A stretch of 43,423 bases of DNA from DAMCAP01 sp032059445 (GTDB taxonomy: Bacteria > Bacillota > Clostridia > Oscillospirales > Ruminococcaceae), in assembly GCA_032059445.1 (NCBI GenBank), contig DAMCAP010000022.1, positions 1 through 43,423 on the forward strand, given 5' to 3'. The notes under the pieces are model-generated. The model searched no databases and was not told the DNA's origin. It saw only the letters and a list, made by a program, of their open reading frames with translations. Below, one piece after another: positions 41,555 to 43,423 of this stretch (position 1 is the stretch's first letter; each line of letters begins with the position of its first letter). Made by a program: the position numbers and the translations under genes.

Positions 41555-41588
41555 TTGACATAAATTGCATGAACAAAGGATGTATAAT
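41555..41588 (+). promoter_or_regulatory. spoIIG-type promoter with 22-bp spacing
   Basis: TTGACA (41555-41560) and TATAAT (41583-41588) are both perfect but lie 22 bp apart. The same unusual spacing is known for Bacillus subtilis spoIIG, which sigma-A reads only with phosphorylated Spo0A. A perfect Spo0A box (TGTCGAA) is not seen close by, so the activator site may be degenerate. Confidence 0.75.
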
Positions 41589-41620
41589 CTACATAGTGTC
41601 CCAAAAGAGGAGGGGATTGG

Positions 41621-42472
41621 GTGCCTGTAGCTGTCTATGTTGATATACTCCTGGTGATCAACTTCATCATCAACTACCTGCTGCTGCGGGTTGCTTCCTT
41701 AATCACAGGCAAGGTATTTACCTGGTGGCGATTGTGTATTGCAGCGGCCATAGGGGCTTTGAGCGCGCTGATTATATTCTTTCCTTACATAGGTAATATC
41801 TATATGACCCTCTATAAGCTAGGGGTGATCATGCTGATGTCGGTGATTGCGTTTGGTTTTAAGGGCTATCTGAAGTGGATCATTGATGTAGCGGTGCTGT
41901 TTGCAGTGAGTTTTATTTTTTCGGGAGCGATGCTGGCGCTTTACCTGCTGACGCCTCAGGATAAGCTGCTGATCTATAACGGTGTAGTATACTTTGACAT
42001 TACAGCGGTCAATCTGCTGGCGGCGATTGTTGCAGGCTATCTGATTACCATGCTGTTGTCGAGAATCATGGGCGCAAAGCACCCTAAAGAGCAGATCTGC
42101 ACAGTGATGGTGGTGGCGAATGGTGGAGTGGTTTCGCTGCGAGGGCTTATTGACACCGGCAACAGCTTAACAGAGCCCTTTTCGGGACTGCCTGTAATCG
42201 TAGTACCCCAAAGGCTGGTGCAGCGGATACTGCCGGAGGATATGAAGCAAACAGTCGGGGTTGCCGCGGGGGGGCATATCAGGGTCATTCCCTTTCATTC
42301 TCTGGGAGGCGGGGGGATGCTGATGGGCTTTAAGCCTGATTTGGTGAAGCTTTGCTCTGATAAGATGGACATAACGGTCAAGGACGTTTATATAGGCGTT
42401 TCCGCCGAAGGCTCGTTAAACGGGGAATATGATGCGATAATTAATCCGACACTAATACGGCAGAAAGGATAG
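41621..42472 (+). CDS. spoIIGA: Sporulation sigma-E factor-processing peptidase SpoIIGA
   Basis: A 283-residue membrane protease that cleaves pro-sigma-E in the mother cell after a forespore signal. The N-terminal half has about five hydrophobic helices (AVYVDILLVINFIINYLLL...); the C-terminal half is an aspartic-protease-like domain with the catalytic motif LRGLIDTGNSLTEPFSGLPV. Start is GTG at 41621 behind AGAGGAGGGG. sigE follows seven bases after the stop, the standard spoIIG operon. Confidence 0.94.
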   Translation: MPVAVYVDILLVINFIINYLLLRVASLITGKVFTWWRLCIAAAIGALSALIIFFPYIGNIYMTLYKLGVIMLMSVIAFGFKGYLKWIIDVAVLFAVSFIFSGAMLALYLLTPQDKLLIYNGVVYFDITAVNLLAAIVAGYLITMLLSRIMGAKHPKEQICTVMVVANGGVVSLRGLIDTGNSLTEPFSGLPVIVVPQRLVQRILPEDMKQTVGVAAGGHIRVIPFHSLGGGGMLMGFKPDLVKLCSDKMDITVKDVYIGVSAEGSLNGEYDAIINPTLIRQKG

Positions 42473-42479
42473 GTTGCTG

Positions 42480-43205
42480 ATGAACAGGATATTGCTGTGT
42501 GGCTTAGAGGCGTATCATTGGGTACTTAGGCTGCTGCAGGCCGCTCATATTATTAAAGACGTCCACTATATCAACGGACCGGAGGTCTTGCCGCCCCCCT
42601 TAAGCAAAGAGGAGGAAGCGGTCATTTTTGTAAAGCTGGAGGAAAACGATTTTGAGGCCAAGCAGAAACTGATTGTACATAATTTGAGGCTTGTCGTGTA
42701 CATTGCAAGGAAGTTTGAGAATTCGGGGCTCTGTGTAGAAGATTTAATCTCTATAGGAACCATTGGTTTGATCAAGGCTGTCAATACCTTCTGCCCCTCT
42801 CGCAACATCAAGCTGGCTACCTATGCATCTAGATGTATTGAAAACGAGATCCTCATGTATATGCGTAAATGTCAGCCCCTAAAAAATGAAGTTTCGATCG
42901 ATGAGCCGCTCAATACCGATTGGGATGGCAACGAGCTGCTATTATCTGACGTACTTGGCACCGACCCTGATGAAATCAGCCGCCCTGTAGAAAATGACGG
43001 TGAAAAAGCAATGCTCATAGAAGCGGTTAATCGCCTTAGTGATCGAGAAAGATTGATCATGCAGCTGCGATTTGGGCTGATTGATGGTGAAGAAAAAACC
43101 CAGAAAGAAGTCGCTGACATCATCGGTATCTCTCAATCTTACATATCAAGGCTGGAAAAACGGATCATCAAGCGCCTGCGTAAGGATATCGAGCGGGTAT
43201 ATTAG
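42480..43205 (+). CDS. sigE: RNA polymerase sporulation sigma factor sigma-E (pro-form)
   Basis: The early mother-cell sigma factor. MNRILLCGLEAYHWVLRLLQ plus following residues is the pro-sequence removed by SpoIIGA; then region 2 (HNLRLVVYIARKFENSGLCVEDLISIGTIGLIKAVNTF, ATYASRCIENEILMYMRK) and region 4 (RERLIMQLRFGL, QKEVADIIGISQSYISRLEKRIIKRLRKD). I chose the ATG at 42480 with AGAAAGGATAGG upstream; a TTG at 42474 is also in frame. The close spoIIGA neighbour settles sigma-E over sigma-K. Confidence 0.95.
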   Translation: MNRILLCGLEAYHWVLRLLQAAHIIKDVHYINGPEVLPPPLSKEEEAVIFVKLEENDFEAKQKLIVHNLRLVVYIARKFENSGLCVEDLISIGTIGLIKAVNTFCPSRNIKLATYASRCIENEILMYMRKCQPLKNEVSIDEPLNTDWDGNELLLSDVLGTDPDEISRPVENDGEKAMLIEAVNRLSDRERLIMQLRFGLIDGEEKTQKEVADIIGISQSYISRLEKRIIKRLRKDIERVY

Positions 43206-43382
43206 CAAAAATCCATCGCAGTATACGACAATTATAGTAAAATCATCTTAAAAGGTCAAATATATTGCCATTACAGTCAAACAGAGAAATTTAGGCAAAT
43301 GCAAAGCGCAAAAGTGAGTTTATTAACTATCGGAACATGTATAGTATGTGCAATCAGTCGGAGCACAAACAGATATATAAAT

Positions 43383-43418
43383 AAGCAAGGCGGCAGAGTA
43401 AGCTCTGTCGCCTTGCTT
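43383..43418 (+). terminator. Terminator after sigE
   Basis: AAGCAAGGCGGCAGAG-TAAG-CTCTGTCGCCTTGCTT, 16-base arms. The 177 bp between sigE and this hairpin show no gene. Confidence 0.8.
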
Positions 43419-43423
43419 TATGG

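Overview
The window reads as chromosomal DNA of an endospore-forming anaerobic member of the Firmicutes (class Clostridia). Evidence: pro-sigma-K at 6357-7049, a spoIIGA-sigE pair at 41621-43205, a strict-anaerobe type hybrid-cluster protein, anaerobic (Cbi) cobalamin enzymes, strong Shine-Dalgarno sites, and a lysine riboswitch of the Bacillus/Clostridium type. Four short N runs (4677-4704, 9120-9129, 13877-13886, 34495-34504) mark it as a draft or metagenome-derived scaffold. Two of them shift the apparent frame of otherwise normal genes.

Layout. 1-6144 is the distal part of a cobalamin operon: ABC ATPase, cbiD, cbiF, cbiG and a CbiJ-CbiE-CbiT fusion. 6357-7049 is sigK, intact and on the minus strand. 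7251-14684 is a histidine-degradation operon behind a near-consensus promoter (hutH, hutU, ftcD, hutI, fchA, hutD). It takes histidine through urocanate, imidazolone propionate and formiminoglutamate to glutamate, and passes the one-carbon unit to tetrahydrofolate. A frameshifted VOC-family gene follows. 15568-18862 (minus) is a lysine-riboswitch operon with an APC amino-acid permease and a YtcJ-type amidohydrolase. 19021-20133 (minus) holds a 43-residue basic protein, an HMA-like protein without CxxC, and a short cis-prenyltransferase paralogue.

The most striking feature lies at 20367-29749. The ferrous-iron transporter gene feoB is cut in two by a 7,232-bp element (about 21209-28450). The element carries its own large serine recombinase, a 62-residue protein, a KefB-type antiporter, a radical-SAM/SPASM protein, a lipoprotein of apparent ChaN/TIKI type, a GIY-YIG protein and an RNase Z-like hydrolase. 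A 10-bp direct repeat (ATGTGCATGG on the feoB sense strand) lies at both ends. Recombination between the copies rejoins feoB exactly in frame into one 716-residue protein and restores the conserved GFGCN segment. The reconstructed circle junction has matching inverted arms (TGCAAAATT/AATTTTGCA) around a TG centre, the geometry of a serine-integrase attP. This resembles the skin-type intervening elements of sporulation genes, but in an iron-uptake gene.

Beyond feoA, a Crp/Fnr-family regulator (30470-31141) precedes hcp (31260-32918). A GTAAC-N4-GTTAC palindrome sits exactly where a class II activator site would be expected at hcp. 33013-37176 carries a flavodoxin-like reductase, a TM1266-like regulator, pdxR, and pdxS-pdxT for pyridoxal phosphate synthesis. 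Then come four tRNA genes on the minus strand (Val, Asp, Phe, Gly in transcription order), a methyltransferase, two ECF-type vitamin transporter S components around a DUF2500 protein, endonuclease III, and spoIIGA-sigE behind a promoter with the unusual 22-bp spacing known from Bacillus subtilis spoIIG.
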